Origin: Clostridia bacterium
Lineage (GTDB): Bacteria; Bacillota; Clostridia; Christensenellales; Aristaeellaceae
Reading direction: 5' to 3'
Assembly (NCBI GenBank): GCA_017471885.1
Contig: JAFURI010000118.1
Span: 1 to 34,488 of the forward strand
Length of the DNA stretch: 34,488 bases
In this document: positions 15,339 through 23,171 of the stretch, one piece after another
How the letters are laid out: each line of letters starts with the position of its first letter
Numbering within the stretch: the first letter of the stretch is position 1
Program-made: the position numbers and the translations under genes
The notes under the pieces: generated by a model
The model's input: only the letters and a program-made list of their open reading frames with translations
What the model was told of the DNA's origin: nothing
Databases searched by the model: none

Positions 15339-16862
15339 ACGTCCGCACAGCGCGCTTATATCGCCATCGACCTGAAATCCTTCTATGCCTCCCGGGAATG
15401 CATCGAGCGTGGGCTGGATCCCATGACTACCAATCTGGTGGTGGCGGATGAAACCCGTACCGAAAAGACCATCTGCCTCGCCGTTACGCCTGCGCTCAAG
15501 AGCTTCGGCGTGCCGGGCCGTGCCCGCCTGTTCGAGGTCATCCAGAAGGTGCAGGAGGTCAACGCCCGTCGGCTGATCCATGCTCCCGGCGCGCGCTTCG
15601 CCGGAAAATCCAGCGATCTTACCGTGCTGCAGCGCGATCCTTCCATGGCGGTGGATTTCATCATCGCACCGCCCCGCATGGCAGGCTATATCGACTACAG
15701 CCGCCGCATCTACGAGATCTATCTGCGCTACGCCGCGCCGGAGGACATCCACGTATATTCCATCGACGAGGTCTTTATTGACGCGACGGCCTACCTCTCC
15801 GCCAGAGGGATGACCGCCCGGGAGTTCGCCGGAGCCATCATCCGCGAGGTATACCGCGTTACCGGCGTAACGGCGGCAGCAGGCGTGGGTACAAACCTTT
15901 ACCTGTGCAAGGTGGCCATGGACATCATGGCCAAGAAGGTTCAGCCGGATGAATACGGTGTGCGCATTGCCGAGCTGGACGAAATCAGCTATCGCCGCCT
16001 GCTCTGGTCTCACAGACCTTTGACGGATTTCTGGCGCATCGGCCATGGTTATGCCCGCAAGCTGGCCCAGCACGGCATATACACCATGGGCGACGTGGCC
16101 CGCTGCTCCATGGGCAAGCCCGGCTCCGCCCACAGCGAGGATCTTCTGTACAGGCTCTTCGGCGTGAACGCAGAGCTGCTGATTGACCACGCCTGGGGTT
16201 GGGAGAGCTGTACCATGGCTGATATCAAGGCTTTCACGCCGCAAAGCAGCTCCCTCGGATCAGGGCAGGTGCTGCACTGCGGCTATACCCATGACAAGGC
16301 GCGGCTGATCGTCCGGGAGATGACGGATCAGCTGGTGCTGGATCTGGTGGACAAGGCTCTGCTGACCGACCAGCTGGTGCTGACCATCGGCTACGACGCA
16401 GAAAACCTGACCGATCCTGCTATCCGCAGCGCCTACAAAGGCCCTGTCTCCACCGATTACTACGGGCGGAAAGTCCCCTGTCATGCCCACGGCAGCGTGA
16501 ATCTGCCAAGGCTGACCTCCTCCGGGCGTATCATCACGGAAGCGGTGATGGAGCTGTTCGACCGCATTACCGACCCGCTGCTGCTGGTGCACAGGGTCAA
16601 TGTGGCCGCTGGGCGCGTCGTGCCTGAATCCGAAGCGGCGAGCCCCTCCTTTGAGCAGCTTGATCTGTTCACGGACTACGAGGAAGCCCGCCGCACGCAG
16701 GAACACGAGCAAGCCGAGCTGGACAAGGAGCGCCGCCGTCAGCAGGCCGTACTGGAAATCCGCAAGCGTTTCGGCAAAAACGCAATCCTCCGGGGCATGA
16801 ATCTGGAGGAGGGCGCCACCACCATGGACCGCAACAATCAGATCGGCGGCCACAAGGCCTGA
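15339..16862 (+). CDS. Y-family DNA polymerase (UmuC/DinB-like), apparent ACG start
   Basis: Read from an ACG at 15339 the protein is 507 aa: (M)SAQRAYIAIDLKSFYASREC. AAAGGAGG (15322-15329) lies 9 nt upstream, the ideal distance. The catalytic residues are present: Asp11 in IDLKSFYAS and Asp-Glu in SIDEVFIDAT. A helix-hairpin region and little-finger domain follow, and the C-terminus ends RNNQIGGHKA, typical of Firmicute UmuC-like polymerases paired with YolD proteins. The first in-frame ATG (15423, residue 29) would remove the first catalytic Asp and so cannot be the functional start. No ATG, GTG or TTG exists in frame between the pepT stop and that point. The enzyme class performs translesion synthesis. 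No LexA-type box was seen upstream. Confidence 0.85.
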   Translation, partial: TSAQRAYIAIDLKSFYASRECIERGLDPMTTNLVVADETRTEKTICLAVTPALKSFGVPGRARLFEVIQKVQEVNARRLIHAPGARFAGKSSDLTVLQRDPSMAVDFIIAPPRMAGYIDYSRRIYEIYLRYAAPEDIHVYSIDEVFIDATAYLSARGMTAREFAGAIIREVYRVTGVTAAAGVGTNLYLCKVAMDIMAKKVQPDEYGVRIAELDEISYRRLLWSHRPLTDFWRIGHGYARKLAQHGIYTMGDVARCSMGKPGSAHSEDLLYRLFGVNAELLIDHAWGWESCTMADIKAFTPQSSSLGSGQVLHCGYTHDKARLIVREMTDQLVLDLVDKALLTDQLVLTIGYDAENLTDPAIRSAYKGPVSTDYYGRKVPCHAHGSVNLPRLTSSGRIITEAVMELFDRITDPLLLVHRVNVAAGRVVPESEAASPSFEQLDLFTDYEEARRTQEHEQAELDKERRRQQAVLEIRKRFGKNAILRGMNLEEGATTMDRNNQIGGHKA

Positions 16863-16872
16863 GGAGGACACC

Positions 16873-17313
16873 ATGAGCCCCGAACAGACCAATCCCTACG
16901 AGGACATGCTGCTGCTGCCACGGCATGTATCCCCCACCCGCAGACCCATGCCGCAGAAGGATCGGGCTGCGCAGTTCGCACCCTTCGCCGCCTTGAGCGG
17001 GTATGAAGAGATCATCCGTGAGGCTGCGCGCCTGACGGACGTCTTCACCGAGCCCTCCGAGGAGGAAAAGCTGCGGCTGAATGATCAGCTGCTGCGGCTG
17101 CAGACCGTACTTTCCCGTCAGCCGCAGGTCACAGTCACATGGTTCCGGGAGGATGAGCGCAAATCCGGCGGGCAATACGAAACCGTGCAGGGACGCGTCC
17201 TCCGGGTGGATCAGCAGAACCTTACCCTGCACCTGCTGTGCGGCACAGTGATTCCCATCCATCTGATCCGGTCCCTTCAGAGCGATGATCCTGCGCTGGC
17301 GGATAATGAATAA
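16873..17313 (+). CDS. YolD-like family protein
   Basis: 146 aa, start at 16873 after GAGGAGG. The N-terminal YEDMLLLPRHVSPTRRPMPQKDRAAQFAPF (in segments: LPRHVS, RRPMPQKDRAAQFAPFAAL, GYEEIIREAARLTD) is the YolD-like signature. The C-terminal half (TVTWFREDERKSGGQYETVQGRV, VIPIHLIRSL) is the usual beta-barrel-like region. YolD-like proteins are encoded next to UmuC-type polymerases in Firmicutes and are proposed to substitute for UmuD. The 10-nt gap to the polymerase gene fits a two-gene operon, closed by a strong terminator 3 nt after the stop. Confidence 0.93.
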   Translation: MSPEQTNPYEDMLLLPRHVSPTRRPMPQKDRAAQFAPFAALSGYEEIIREAARLTDVFTEPSEEEKLRLNDQLLRLQTVLSRQPQVTVTWFREDERKSGGQYETVQGRVLRVDQQNLTLHLLCGTVIPIHLIRSLQSDDPALADNE

Positions 17314-17316
17314 TCA

Positions 17317-17356
17317 AAAAGGATACCGGTCGTCTCCCGACGACCGGTATCCTTTT
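17317..17356. terminator. Strong bidirectional terminator
   Basis: A perfect 18-bp stem (17317-17334 with 17339-17356) and loop TCCC, with A-run on the left and T-run on the right. It can end the polymerase-yolD transcript and also the converging EF-G-like transcript. Confidence 0.93.
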
Positions 17357-17500
17357 GCTATTCAGTTGTCATTGGAGCCGCCATACGTCGCGGCGCGTGG
17401 GAGAGCAGCGAATGCATCCAACGCGGTGCATACCCTGCATACTCCGGAAAGGGTCGATGCACATCGACCGGTATTTCACCCGCAAAGGGGTAAGAGCGGA
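17357..17500. other. Intergenic stretch with short inverted repeat 17452-17469
   Basis: No gene seen. GGTCGATG-ca-CATCGACC (17452-17469) is a perfect 8-bp inverted repeat without a following T-run on either strand, so it is not a standard terminator. It could form a small mRNA hairpin in the 3' UTR of the EF-G-like gene. Confidence 0.5.
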
Positions 17501-19588
17501 TTACTCGTCGTCGTCCTCGTCCTTGACGGCGGAGTCGATGATCTTCTGGGCCACGTTGGCGGGCACTTCTTCATAGCGCTCAAACTTCATGGTGAAGGAG
17601 CCGCGGGCCTGGGTCATGGAACGCAGGTCGGTGGCATACTTGAACATTTCGCTCATGGGAGCCTCGGCTTCCACCTTCTGCTGGCCTTCCACCTGGTTCA
17701 TACCGATGATGCGGCCGCGGCGCTTGTTCATGTCGCCCATGATGTCGCCCATGTACTCGTCGGGCACGATAACGTCCACGTGCATGATGGGCTCCAGCAG
17801 CACGGGAGCGGCGTCTGCGCAGCCCTTCTTGTAGGCGATACGGGCAGCGGTCTTGAACGCCATTTCAGAGGAGTCGACGGGATGATAGGAGCCGTCGTAC
17901 AGCTTGGCGCGCAGGCCCACCATGGGATAGCCGGCCAGAACACCCTTCTTAATGTTGTCGCGCAGGCCCTTTTCCACAGAGGGGATGAAGTTGCGGGGCA
18001 CCACGCCGCCGACCACAGCATCCACAAACTCGAAGTCCACACCGTCCTCCAGGATGGGGCTGAACTCGATCCACACGTCGCCGAACTGGCCGTGACCGCC
18101 AGACTGCTTCTTGTGGCGGCCCTGCACCTTGACGACCTTGCGGATGGTCTCACGGTAAGGAATCTTGGGATCCTGCAGCACGGCGTTGGCGCCGAACTTG
18201 GCGGCCAGCTTGTTGCGGATCACGTCCAGATGCATTTCGCCCTGGCCGGACAGCAGGGTCTCGAAGGTGTCGGGATTCTTCTCGATGGTGATGGAGGGAT
18301 CTTCTTCCATCAGACGGTTCAGGCCGGAGAAGACCTTGTCTTCCTCGCCCTGCTTGGCGGCGTACACAGCCTTGGACATGCAGGGGGTCTGATAGGTCAG
18401 GCCGGGATACTGCACGGGGTTGTTGTACTCAGCCAGGGTATCGCCGGTAGAGGTGAACTGCAGCTTGGCCAGTGCGCCCAGGTCGCCGGCGTGCAGAACC
18501 TGCTTGGCCACCTGCTTCTTGCCGCGCAGGATATAGATGCCGGAGGTCTTCTCGGTCTTATCCTTATTGACGTTGTACAGGATGGTCTGGGCAGTCAGCT
18601 TGCCGGAGAAAATGCGGAACAGGGACAGCTTGCCGACGAAGGGATCGGCGATGGTCTTGTACACGAAGGCGGAGAAGGGCTCGTCGTCCTTGCAGATACG
18701 GACAACAGGCTCGCCGCTGCGGGGGTTGAAGCCCACATGCTCGATGCCCTGATGCGCGGGAGAGGGCAGGTACTTGGCCATCAGATCCATCATGCGGGCG
18801 ATACCCACGCCGGTCAGGGCGGAGCAGGCGCACACGGGAACGATATCGCCGTTCTTCATGCCCTTGTGGAAGCCGATCATGATCTCTTCATAGGTCAGTT
18901 CGCCTTCCTCGAAGTACTTCTCCATCAGCTCTTCATCAGCGCTGGCGGCGGCTTCGACCAGATCGTCAAAGGCCTTGTCGACCTTGTCCTTCATGTTCTC
19001 GGGCATGGGAACTTCCACGCTCTTCTGATAAGCGCCCTCATAGGCCTTCTTCTCCAGCACGTTCACAACGCCCTTGAAGCTGGGGCCGTCGCCGATGGGC
19101 ATCAGCACGGGCACGACGCAGCTGCCGTGACGGTCGCGCAGCTGCTGGGTCACCTTGTCAAAGCTCGCATGATCGCGGTCCATCTGGTTGATGACGAACA
19201 TACGGCCCACGCCATGCTTGACGGCGTTCTTAAAGGCCTTCTCGGCGCCGACGTTGAAGCCGGTCACGCCGCTGACAACGATACACGCGGTTTCCACCAC
19301 GCGCAGCGGACCAACCTGCTCGCCGATAAAGTCGAAATAGCCGGGCACGTCGATGACGTTGAGCATCTTGTCCTTCCAGTCGATGGGCGCGCAGGCAGCG
19401 CTGATGGAGCACTTGCGCTTGATCTCTTCAGGCTCAAAGTCGGTGACCGTGGAGCCATCCTCGACCTTGCCCTGACGATCGATGATACCAGCGGCGTAAA
19501 GCATGGCCTCCGTCAAGGTAGTCTTGCCTTCGCCGCCATGTCCCATGAGGGCGATGTTCCTGATATTGGTCGTGATGTATTCAGCCAT
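17501..19588 (-). CDS. Elongation factor G-like GTPase (EF-G2 type)
   Basis: 695 aa, start at 19588 with AGGAGGAG upstream. Five EF-G-like domains are present. The GTP-binding domain has P-loop GHGGEGKTT (16-24), DVPGYFDF in place of DTPGHVDF, and NQMD in place of NKxD. The His that activates water in EF-G is thus Tyr, as in the EF-G2 / EF-G-like clade rather than canonical FusA. Domain IV keeps HKKQSGGHGQFGDVWIEF and the C-terminus is acidic (EDDDE). The gene is not in a str operon, so the cell should have a separate fusA. Role in translation is uncertain; Thermus EF-G-2 is a GTPase of unclear function. Confidence 0.93.
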   Translation of the reverse strand: MAEYITTNIRNIALMGHGGEGKTTLTEAMLYAAGIIDRQGKVEDGSTVTDFEPEEIKRKCSISAACAPIDWKDKMLNVIDVPGYFDFIGEQVGPLRVVETACIVVSGVTGFNVGAEKAFKNAVKHGVGRMFVINQMDRDHASFDKVTQQLRDRHGSCVVPVLMPIGDGPSFKGVVNVLEKKAYEGAYQKSVEVPMPENMKDKVDKAFDDLVEAAASADEELMEKYFEEGELTYEEIMIGFHKGMKNGDIVPVCACSALTGVGIARMMDLMAKYLPSPAHQGIEHVGFNPRSGEPVVRICKDDEPFSAFVYKTIADPFVGKLSLFRIFSGKLTAQTILYNVNKDKTEKTSGIYILRGKKQVAKQVLHAGDLGALAKLQFTSTGDTLAEYNNPVQYPGLTYQTPCMSKAVYAAKQGEEDKVFSGLNRLMEEDPSITIEKNPDTFETLLSGQGEMHLDVIRNKLAAKFGANAVLQDPKIPYRETIRKVVKVQGRHKKQSGGHGQFGDVWIEFSPILEDGVDFEFVDAVVGGVVPRNFIPSVEKGLRDNIKKGVLAGYPMVGLRAKLYDGSYHPVDSSEMAFKTAARIAYKKGCADAAPVLLEPIMHVDVIVPDEYMGDIMGDMNKRRGRIIGMNQVEGQQKVEAEAPMSEMFKYATDLRSMTQARGSFTMKFERYEEVPANVAQKIIDSAVKDEDDDE

Positions 19589-19695
19589 GGTACGTCTCCT
19601 CCTGTAACGGATATTTTGATGAATTCACCTGTCCCGCAGCAAATAACCGGACGATTAAAATGATGGGAGCAGGTTTTTCTCAATATGTTGAAATG

Positions 19696-19704
19696 ATTGT
19701 ATCA
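19696..19704 (-). promoter_or_regulatory. Extended -10 element upstream of the EF-G-like gene
   Basis: Minus-strand TGa-TACAAT (19704-19696) with no good -35 at 17 nt. It would give a ~100-nt leader before the start at 19588. Confidence 0.5.
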
Positions 19705-19801
19705 TGATTGTTGCCAAAAGAAAAGACCAAATTTTCGTCAAATCGTATCTTTGGCAAGATTCCACAAGCTTTTTTCTGTTTTTTCGCTGTATAAAGGATG
19801 C

Positions 19802-19830
19802 AAAAAACCGGCGAAGACGCTCTTCGCCGG
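19802..19830 (-). terminator. Intrinsic terminator of murI
   Basis: On the minus strand CCGGCGAAGA, loop GCG, TCTTCGCCGG, then six T (19807-19802). Confidence 0.92.
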
Positions 19831-19837
19831 CAAAACG

Positions 19838-20596
19838 TCATATCAGCTGCAGCAGCCTCTCCATCACGGCAACGGCCTTTTCAGGATCGCCGCTTGTTTC
19901 AAGGCGGATGCTGCCCTCTCCCGTCAGGTTGTTCAGTCCCCTGCTCTCCAGCACGCGGGCCAGCTGTCTTGCCGTACCGTGATTGCCGTCCAGCACGGGC
20001 ACGCCTGCAGGCAGCAGCTCGCCCAGCACAGGCCGCAGGAAGGAATAGTGGGTGCAGCCCAGCACCACCGCGTCCACCTGACCAAGATCATAGGGCGCAA
20101 TGAGTTGACGCAGATATTCCTTCGCCTGTGCAAAGTCCTCCCGCTCCACCAGATCCATCAGCCCCGGACAGGGCAGCGGACAAGCACCCTCGCCGTAGAG
20201 CTCCATCAACCGCAGAAACTTGGGCAGGCGCAGGGTCATGGGCGTGGCAAGCACAAGAATCTGACCGCCCCGGCGCAATTCGTGCGCGGGCTTGAGCGCA
20301 GGCTCCATGCCGATAATGGGCAGATCATACATGGCACGCAGCTCCTCCGCCGCAACACTTGTAGCCGTATTGCAGGCGATGACCACCGCCTTCACCTTCT
20401 GCTGCAGCAGATGCTCCATAATTCCCTGCACATAGCCCAGCACCTCGCCGGGTTCCTTGGTGCCGTAGGGCGCGTGAGCGGTATCGCCGAAGAAAATGAA
20501 ATCCTCCTTCGGCAGCACCCGGCGCAATTCAGCCAGCACGCTGATGCCGCCCACGCCGCTGTCAAATACGCCCACGGGATCCGTCCGCATGGCCAA
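19838..20596 (-). CDS. murI: Glutamate racemase
   Basis: 252 aa. TTG at 20596 is 8 nt from GAGGAGG; the ATG two codons later (20590) is the alternative, at 14 nt. Diagnostic motifs: GVFDSGVGGISVL at the N-terminus, FFGDTAHAPYG, and the two catalytic cysteines in ACNTAT (Cys75) and GCTHY (Cys181). The enzyme makes D-glutamate for peptidoglycan by cofactor-free racemisation. It is a single-gene unit with its own promoter and terminator. Confidence 0.97.
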   Translation of the reverse strand: MAMRTDPVGVFDSGVGGISVLAELRRVLPKEDFIFFGDTAHAPYGTKEPGEVLGYVQGIMEHLLQQKVKAVVIACNTATSVAAEELRAMYDLPIIGMEPALKPAHELRRGGQILVLATPMTLRLPKFLRLMELYGEGACPLPCPGLMDLVEREDFAQAKEYLRQLIAPYDLGQVDAVVLGCTHYSFLRPVLGELLPAGVPVLDGNHGTARQLARVLESRGLNNLTGEGSIRLETSGDPEKAVAVMERLLQLI

Positions 20597-20623
20597 AACA
20601 ACCGCCTCCTCTGCTATGTACCT

Positions 20624-20652
20624 ATTATAGCAGTACAGGCGATAAAATGCAA
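20624..20652 (-). promoter_or_regulatory. Promoter of murI
   Basis: Minus-strand TTGCAT (20652-20647), 17-nt spacer, TGc-TATAAT (20632-20624), a perfect extended -10. Confidence 0.8.
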
Positions 20653-20681
20653 CGCAGGCAGAAATTGCACCGCCGCTTTTC

Positions 20682-20710
20682 TTGCTTTGCAGCGGAAAAG
20701 AGGATATAAT
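20682..20710 (+). promoter_or_regulatory. Promoter of the DUF951-lepB operon
   Basis: TTGCTT (20682-20687), 17-nt spacer, TATAAT (20705-20710); divergent from the murI promoter. Confidence 0.8.
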
Positions 20711-20748
20711 GAAGGAGAAACATCCCGACTACAAAAGGTTGTGATTTG

Positions 20749-20964
20749 ATGGACACCACGCAGGAAATCCGTCTGGGCGACGTGATCCAGACCCGTAAGC
20801 AGCATCCCTGCGGCTCAAGTGAGTGGACGGTCATCCGTACCGGCGCGGATATCAAGATCCGCTGCGCCGGCTGCGGCCGCATTGTGATGATGGACCGCGA
20901 GACCTTCCTCCGCCGCCGCAAAAAGACCATCACCCAGGGGCCGGAGGTTCCTCCTCAGGGCTGA
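20749..20964 (+). CDS. DUF951 family protein
   Basis: 71 aa, start at 20749 with AAAAGG upstream; a TTG directly before it is less likely. The sequence (EIRLGDVIQTRKQHPCGSSEW, IRTGADIKIRCAGCGRIVMMDR) matches DUF951. These are short proteins with a C...CxGC cysteine arrangement, probably metal-binding, conserved across Firmicutes without known function. It is followed immediately by signal peptidase I. Confidence 0.92.
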   Translation: MDTTQEIRLGDVIQTRKQHPCGSSEWTVIRTGADIKIRCAGCGRIVMMDRETFLRRRKKTITQGPEVPPQG

Positions 20965-21023
20965 TGCAGTCTTGCACTCCGCCCGGCTCTGCCGGTGCAA
21001 AGACACAGAAGAAAGGCTCCCGC

Positions 21024-21554
21024 ATGATCAGAGACGTCCTGTATTTCCTCTGCATGCTCGCAGCGGTACTCTCCACAAAGCACTTTCTCTTTGAGCCTGT
21101 GAGGGTCAAAGGCAGCAGCATGCGGCCCGCCCTCTCCTCCGGCGACTGGCTGTTTGTATCCAAGCTGGACTACCGTCTGGGCGACCCCGCCCGGGGCGAC
21201 GTGGTCATCTGCCATTACCCGGGCCGCTATGCCGACCGGTGGAAGCTGGTGCGGCAGTACTTCGTCAAACGGGTGATTGGCCTGCCGGGCGATACCATCG
21301 CCATTGCGGAAGGCGTGGTTTTCATCAACGGCGAAGTGCTTGAGGAACGCTGGCTGGATGAATCCGGCCGCCGCAGCCGCAGAAGCATGCCGGAGCGTAC
21401 CCTGGGGCCGGATGAATACTTCGTGATGGGCGACAACCGCATCAGCTCCAACGACAGCCGCAACATCGGCCCGCTGAAGCGCAGCATGATCGTCGGCCGT
21501 GTCAGGCGCGTGGTTTTCCCCATCCGCAGCAGAAAACGCTTCACGGATAGGTGA
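21024..21554 (+). CDS. lepB: Signal peptidase I
   Basis: 176 aa from ATG 21024, which has GAAAGG 7 nt upstream. An in-frame ATG at 20964, touching the DUF951 stop, would add 20 residues and cannot be excluded. One membrane helix (MIRDVLYFLCMLAAVLSTKHFLF) is followed by the catalytic Ser32 in VKGSSMRPAL, DWLFVSKLDY, the general-base Lys82 in FVKRVIGLPGD, and box E GDNRISSNDSRNIG. This Ser/Lys protease removes signal peptides from secreted precursors outside the membrane. Its 3' end overlaps the end of the converging VanY-like gene by 14 nt. Confidence 0.95.
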   Translation: MIRDVLYFLCMLAAVLSTKHFLFEPVRVKGSSMRPALSSGDWLFVSKLDYRLGDPARGDVVICHYPGRYADRWKLVRQYFVKRVIGLPGDTIAIAEGVVFINGEVLEERWLDESGRRSRRSMPERTLGPDEYFVMGDNRISSNDSRNIGPLKRSMIVGRVRRVVFPIRSRKRFTDR

Positions 21555-22557
21555 AGGACAAAACCGTCCAGCCCGTATTGTCCATGCTGGCGTCGTCCAG
21601 CACCGCCTCCCGCGGAATCTCATACACCGTATGGCGCTCCCCTGCCTCTGCGCATACCGCAGACAGCACGGGAGCGCCGTTTCTGTCCACAAGCGTCAGC
21701 GCGCCCTTCTCCCGCAGCAGGGCAAGGTATCCTTCCAGATCAAGTCCCGTTTCGTGCATCAGCCTCGCATGCACCGTCCCCACATAGCGGAAGCAATACG
21801 GCCGGTGCTGATCAGCCGCCGGATCGGCGTCGGGGTATCGCTGGATGAACCCATACTCCCACGCATGTTCCTTCAGCCACCTTCCCTCTTCGCTGTCCTC
21901 GAGCCTTCCCGACTCCGGCAGACCGTTCCACGTCCGGCAGATGCGGATATCTGCCGTCCACGGCAGCTGATGCTCCGCGCACCCCGGCGGATCCACCATG
22001 GTCTTGGCCAGCGCCGCCGCCTGTTCGATGTCCATACGCCTGCTCAGTTCATCCGTCTGCTCGCACAGAAGCAGCCGCTGCTGCTCCGGGCTGCGCGTGC
22101 CTGCAAAGAGCGTCAGCGTGCGCATGCCCAGATTGCGCGCATCCACAAACATCTCCTCCAGCGCAAGCAGCGCCTCCCTGCCCAGCTGCGCCTGCTGATC
22201 CCTGCACGCCACGCGGCCATGCACATAGCCCAGCACGCTGTAGGTCACCGGCGGCTGAACGCCCTCCGGGATGGAATGCTCCCCGTCCACAAGCAGCAGC
22301 CGCCCCTGCAGGAGCCGCTCCGTGGTTACGGTCAGGCGCTGCACGGCGCCCTGAGGAAGTCCCGCCCTGATACTGTCCGGCAGCGTACTGTATTCTGCGG
22401 GCTTTGCCGCAGCCGCCGCGGCGACTTGATCCGGCGTTCCTTCCAGCACAGTCCCCGCGCCCAGTACCAGAAGCAGCATTGCGCCGAACGCAGCAAGCGC
22501 GCCCGTACCGCTTCGCCTTTGCGTGATCCTCCTGACACCCACAGCCATGCTCCGCAT
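21541..22557 (-). CDS. M15/VanY-like D-Ala-D-Ala carboxypeptidase family protein with altered active site
   Basis: 338 aa, start at 22557 nine nt after AAAGGAGG; a TTG at 22578 is upstream of the RBS. An N-terminal membrane helix (18-37) anchors it outside. The VanY-type core is clear: FAGTRSPEQQ, PPGCAEHQLPWTADI (His196 and Asp203, the HxxxxxxD zinc pair) and EYGFIQRYP. Then HRPYCFRYVG (251-260) stands where active members have (Y/H)EPWHFRYVG. The catalytic Glu is Arg252 and the third zinc ligand His is Cys255. It may be a non-catalytic peptidoglycan-binding protein or a variant enzyme with Cys ligation. Confidence 0.85.
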   Translation of the reverse strand: MRSMAVGVRRITQRRSGTGALAAFGAMLLLVLGAGTVLEGTPDQVAAAAAAKPAEYSTLPDSIRAGLPQGAVQRLTVTTERLLQGRLLLVDGEHSIPEGVQPPVTYSVLGYVHGRVACRDQQAQLGREALLALEEMFVDARNLGMRTLTLFAGTRSPEQQRLLLCEQTDELSRRMDIEQAAALAKTMVDPPGCAEHQLPWTADIRICRTWNGLPESGRLEDSEEGRWLKEHAWEYGFIQRYPDADPAADQHRPYCFRYVGTVHARLMHETGLDLEGYLALLREKGALTLVDRNGAPVLSAVCAEAGERHTVYEIPREAVLDDASMDNTGWTVLSFTYP

Positions 22558-22645
22558 CCCGTCATTCCTCCTTTGCAATATATAGGTTGTCCCGCATTCA
22601 TCTGCCTATACACATCCGTACACACTTCCCGGTGCAAATTTGCCG

Positions 22646-22674
22646 GTCACATTCTCCCCGGACGCGCATATGCT
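22646..22674 (+). promoter_or_regulatory. Possible sigma-E (mother-cell) promoter upstream of the spoVM unit
   Basis: GTCACATT (22646-22653) and CATATGCT (22667-22674), 13 nt apart, resemble the sigma-E -35 (KMATATT) and -10 (CATACANT) elements with one and two mismatches. The spacing is slightly short. Support comes mainly from the spoVM gene downstream, since spoVM is sigma-E controlled in Bacillus. Confidence 0.35.
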
Positions 22675-22698
22675 GTAAGCAGGATGAGGAGGATGGTC

Positions 22699-22929
22699 AT
22701 GCAGGAACGCAGAACATGCCAAGGCCGCCGGATTACCCGCCGTTACCGCTGCTCCAGGCCCCTGCTCCTTGCAGGCGAAATTCTTCTGGGCGCGGGGCTG
22801 ACGCTGATGTTTCTGTGCATCCCGGGCTGGTTCTGGGCTGCGCTGGCCGGCGCGGCGCTGATCATCGTCGGTTACGCGCTGATCTGCCGTGCCATGAATG
22901 TAAAGCAGGAGGTGAAAAGATGGGCGTAA
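22699..22929 (+). CDS. Small membrane protein, 76 aa, upstream of spoVM
   Basis: Start chosen at 22699, 6 nt after GAGGAGG (22686-22692); ATGs at 22684 and 22693 overlap or precede the RBS. A basic N-terminus (MQERRTCQGRRITRRYRCSR) precedes two closely spaced hydrophobic segments (LLLAGEILLGAGLTLMFLCI and FWAALAGAALIIVGYALIC). No family recognised. Its last codons overlap the spoVM start by 10 nt, so it probably belongs to the same sporulation-stage transcript. Confidence 0.65.
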   Translation: MQERRTCQGRRITRRYRCSRPLLLAGEILLGAGLTLMFLCIPGWFWAALAGAALIIVGYALICRAMNVKQEVKRWA

Positions 22930-23006
22930 AGGTGGTATGCGTCAAGGCCCCGAAAATGCTGGGCGGACTGCTGCGGGCGCTCCGCGGCAGGAAGCATATG
23001 GATTAA
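22920..23006 (+). CDS. spoVM: Stage V sporulation protein M
   Basis: 28 aa, overlapping the upstream gene by 10 nt. It has a near-perfect AGGAGGTGA 5 nt before the ATG. The peptide has the SpoVM core VKAPKMLGGLLRAL; the B. subtilis protein has IKLPKFLGGIVRAM at the same place, followed as here by a short basic tail. The conserved Pro (residue 11) and GG are retained. SpoVM is an amphipathic helix that recognises the convex forespore membrane and anchors SpoIVA for spore coat assembly. It indicates that the organism forms endospores. A terminator follows 22 nt later. Confidence 0.88.
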   Translation: MGVKVVCVKAPKMLGGLLRALRGRKHMD

Positions 23007-23028
23007 CCCCTTCCGGACCGTCACCGGC

Positions 23029-23051
23029 GCGCGGATCTTTCCGCGCTTTTT
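23029..23051 (+). terminator. Intrinsic terminator after spoVM
   Basis: GCGCGG (23029-23034), loop ATCTTT, CCGCGC (23041-23046), then five T. Confidence 0.85.
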
Positions 23052-23085
23052 CTCTGCCTTTTCGCCATCATTTACATGAACTTCC

Positions 23086-23114
23086 TTGCACTGGGGAGTT
23101 CTGTATGCTATAAT
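23086..23114 (+). promoter_or_regulatory. Promoter of the Ig-like secreted protein
   Basis: TTGCAC (23086-23091), 17-nt spacer, TGc-TATAAT (23106-23114). Confidence 0.82.
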
Positions 23115-23171
23115 GGAATGGGTATGTATGCCCTTTTTTACGAATACCCTACGAAAAGGCTGGTGACCTCC

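Noticed and set aside
15240..15340. LexA/SOS box upstream of the polymerase gene
   Set aside because: No CGAAC-N4-GTTCG-type sequence could be found between the pepT 3' end and the polymerase start.
13848..16244. A 798-codon minus-strand open frame opposite pepT and the polymerase gene
   Set aside because: It is antisense to two genes with intact family motifs, has no recognisable domain and mixes His/Gly/Val-rich sequence typical of high-GC antisense frames.
17452..17469. Terminator for the EF-G-like gene
   Set aside because: Perfect inverted repeat but no U-run on either strand; the hairpin at 17317-17356 is a better terminator.
17285..19663. A 792-codon plus-strand open frame opposite the EF-G-like gene
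   Set aside because: Shadow of a well-conserved gene; its composition (runs of His, Gly, Leu) and lack of an RBS or family argue against coding.
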